DNA from: Microvirga sp. 17 mud 1-3
GTDB taxonomy: Bacteria > Pseudomonadota > Alphaproteobacteria > Rhizobiales > Beijerinckiaceae
Direction of reading: 5' to 3'
Length of the DNA: 64,000 bases
Assembly (NCBI RefSeq): GCF_003151255.1
Contig: NZ_CP029481.1
Span: 2,480,001-2,544,000 of the forward strand
Positions 62,941-64,000 of this stretch are shown here, piece by piece. The position numbers and the translations under genes are program-made. Positions within the stretch are counted from its first letter, which is position 1. Each line of letters begins with the position of its first letter. The notes under the pieces were generated by a model. It ran no database searches and was not told where the DNA came from. It was given only the letters and a program-made list of their open reading frames with translations.

Positions 62941-64000
62941 TCAAATGACCATGAAGTCGTGATAGGTCATTTTGAGGCCCTTCTTGAGCGTGGCAAGCTC
63001 GACCGCCTTGTGACTGCCTGAGCCATCGGAATCATAGAAAAGCACGCCCTTCTTGTTGTCGTAGATCAGGTAATCGTTCTTGTCCTTGGCCTTGGAGCCG
63101 AGGGTGAAGAAGCCCTTGTTGAGCTTACCCGGCTTTGTCTCCGTGCCCTTGCCGAGCTTGGCCATGTACTTATTGTCGAGCCAGATCGTGTCGTCCTTCA
63201 CGGAAAAGTCCGTGATCTTGTCCATATTGGCCTTGCTGGGCTTGGTGTTGAACACGAAGATGTCCTTGCCCGCCCCGCCGGTCAGCACATCCTTACCGAG
63301 CCCGCCATAAAGCTTATCGTTGCCGCCCTGACCGATCAGGGCATCGTTCTTGGAGCCTCCCGTGAGGACGCGATAGCCGTTGACAACCGGCTGACCGCCC
63401 GAGCCGGAGCCATTGCCCGCTCCAGGATTCGTGCCCGGCCCGGGAGCGGTGCCCGACTTCAAAACCCCGTTCACATACACCTTCTCGATCGCCGGGTCCG
63501 CGAAATCGAAGGTTGCGTAGACGGTGTCGGTGCCGCCCGAGTCGATCACGACGTCGTTCGGTGAATCGACATAGTACGTATCGTTGCCGGCTCCGCCGTC
63601 GAGGATGTTGGTCGCGCTGTTCCCGATCAGCGTGTCGTCGAACGCGCTGCCGGTGGCGTTCTCGATGACCACGCCATTGGCAATGGTAAATCCGCCTGAG
63701 ATGCCTTTCTGTGCCGAGATGTAACCGCCTGCATGCGGATCGCCCTGCTGCAGGCTGGCGGCCCGCAGGTCGATCGTCACGCCGGCCGTCGAGCCTGCCG
63801 CGCTGATGGTGTCCGTGCCGCCCGCATCCCAGATCGAGGACCAGCCCGTGCCGGGTACATTCGCGGTCGGCAGGGTATAGACGTCGTTGCCGGCGGCGGT
63901 GGTCATGTTAGGGCCGTAGAGAGCCTGCAACGCCGCGATATCGAAGGCACCGAGACCGCCCTGGTAGCCATACTGCCCTTTCTCAGCATCGGGCGGAGCC
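62941..64000 (-). CDS. 3' part of a second serralysin-like RTX gene (partial at window end)
   Basis: From TGA at 62941-62943 the minus-strand frame stays open to the window end and encodes at least 353 residues identical to the C-terminal RTX part of the gene at 42496-44184, including GGAGNDTYYV, GGNDKLYGG and YHDFMVI. The N-terminal protease-like domain is not visible, so it is unknown whether this copy has an intact zinc motif. Exact identity over 1,060 bp suggests very recent duplication or gene conversion. Confidence 0.92.
   Translation of the reverse strand, partial: APPDAEKGQYGYQGGLGAFDIAALQALYGPNMTTAAGNDVYTLPTANVPGTGWSSIWDAGGTDTISAAGSTAGVTIDLRAASLQQGDPHAGGYISAQKGISGGFTIANGVVIENATGSAFDDTLIGNSATNILDGGAGNDTYYVDSPNDVVIDSGGTDTVYATFDFADPAIEKVYVNGVLKSGTAPGPGTNPGAGNGSGSGGQPVVNGYRVLTGGSKNDALIGQGGNDKLYGGLGKDVLTGGAGKDIFVFNTKPSKANMDKITDFSVKDDTIWLDNKYMAKLGKGTETKPGKLNKGFFTLGSKAKDKNDYLIYDNKKGVLFYDSDGSGSHKAVELATLKKGLKMTYHDFMVI

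Overview
The window joins two kinds of DNA. Positions 1 to about 22,297 are the right-hand part of a tailed-phage prophage; the left part, with integrase and early genes, lies outside. From about 22,298 to the end is chromosome of a high-GC alphaproteobacterium. The queA/tgt/cyclophilin/coaD/gyrA gene order, the ssb and uvrA pair, the soluble-receptor chemotaxis cluster and the intergenic palindromes all fit Hyphomicrobiales (Rhizobiales), possibly a Methylobacteriaceae relative such as Microvirga. The genus is a guess.

Prophage (all protein genes on +): a truncated and a complete Mor/C-like regulator, a lysis cassette (holin, endolysin, Rz with embedded Rz1), a probable cos region, a lambda-type packaging and head module (Nu1/A-like terminase, lambda-B-like portal, HK97-type protease fused to major capsid protein, head completion proteins), then a contractile P2-type tail (V, W, J, I, fibre, fibre assembly, extra fibre tip, FI, FII, E/E' with a frameshift heptamer, T, U, X, D). 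Five copies of a 19-bp sequence, always on +, lie 22 to 93 nt before structural genes and the holin gene. The right end sits in the anticodon loop of a host tRNA-Lys gene. The host gene is cut in half, and a complete tRNA-Lys(UUU) lies just inside the prophage, downstream of the intact host promoter.

Chromosome, 22.4-36.8 kb: an AceE-like thiamine-diphosphate enzyme, tgt and queA (queuosine), two cyclophilins, a small secreted protein, coaD, gyrA, a lemA/M48 protease pair, a PP2C-like phosphatase and marC. 36.8-44.2 kb: two tandem RTX proteins with an unusual 27-residue repeat, an M20 peptidase, ssb, a small secreted protein, and a serralysin-like RTX protein with a damaged zinc motif, followed by uvrA. 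48-58.9 kb: one tightly packed minus-strand chemotaxis operon (soluble receptor with two signalling tips, triple CheW, CheB, CheR, CheA, STAS protein, CheY, CheC, hybrid histidine kinase). 59.3-62.5 kb: a DUF2778 L,D-transpeptidase-like protein, an M20 amidohydrolase and a glutathione S-transferase. The last 1,060 bases repeat the 3' part of the serralysin-like gene, in the same orientation and apparently without change, 20,445 bp from the first copy.

No CRISPR array, insertion sequence or rRNA was seen. All family assignments come from reading motifs by eye; no database search was run.
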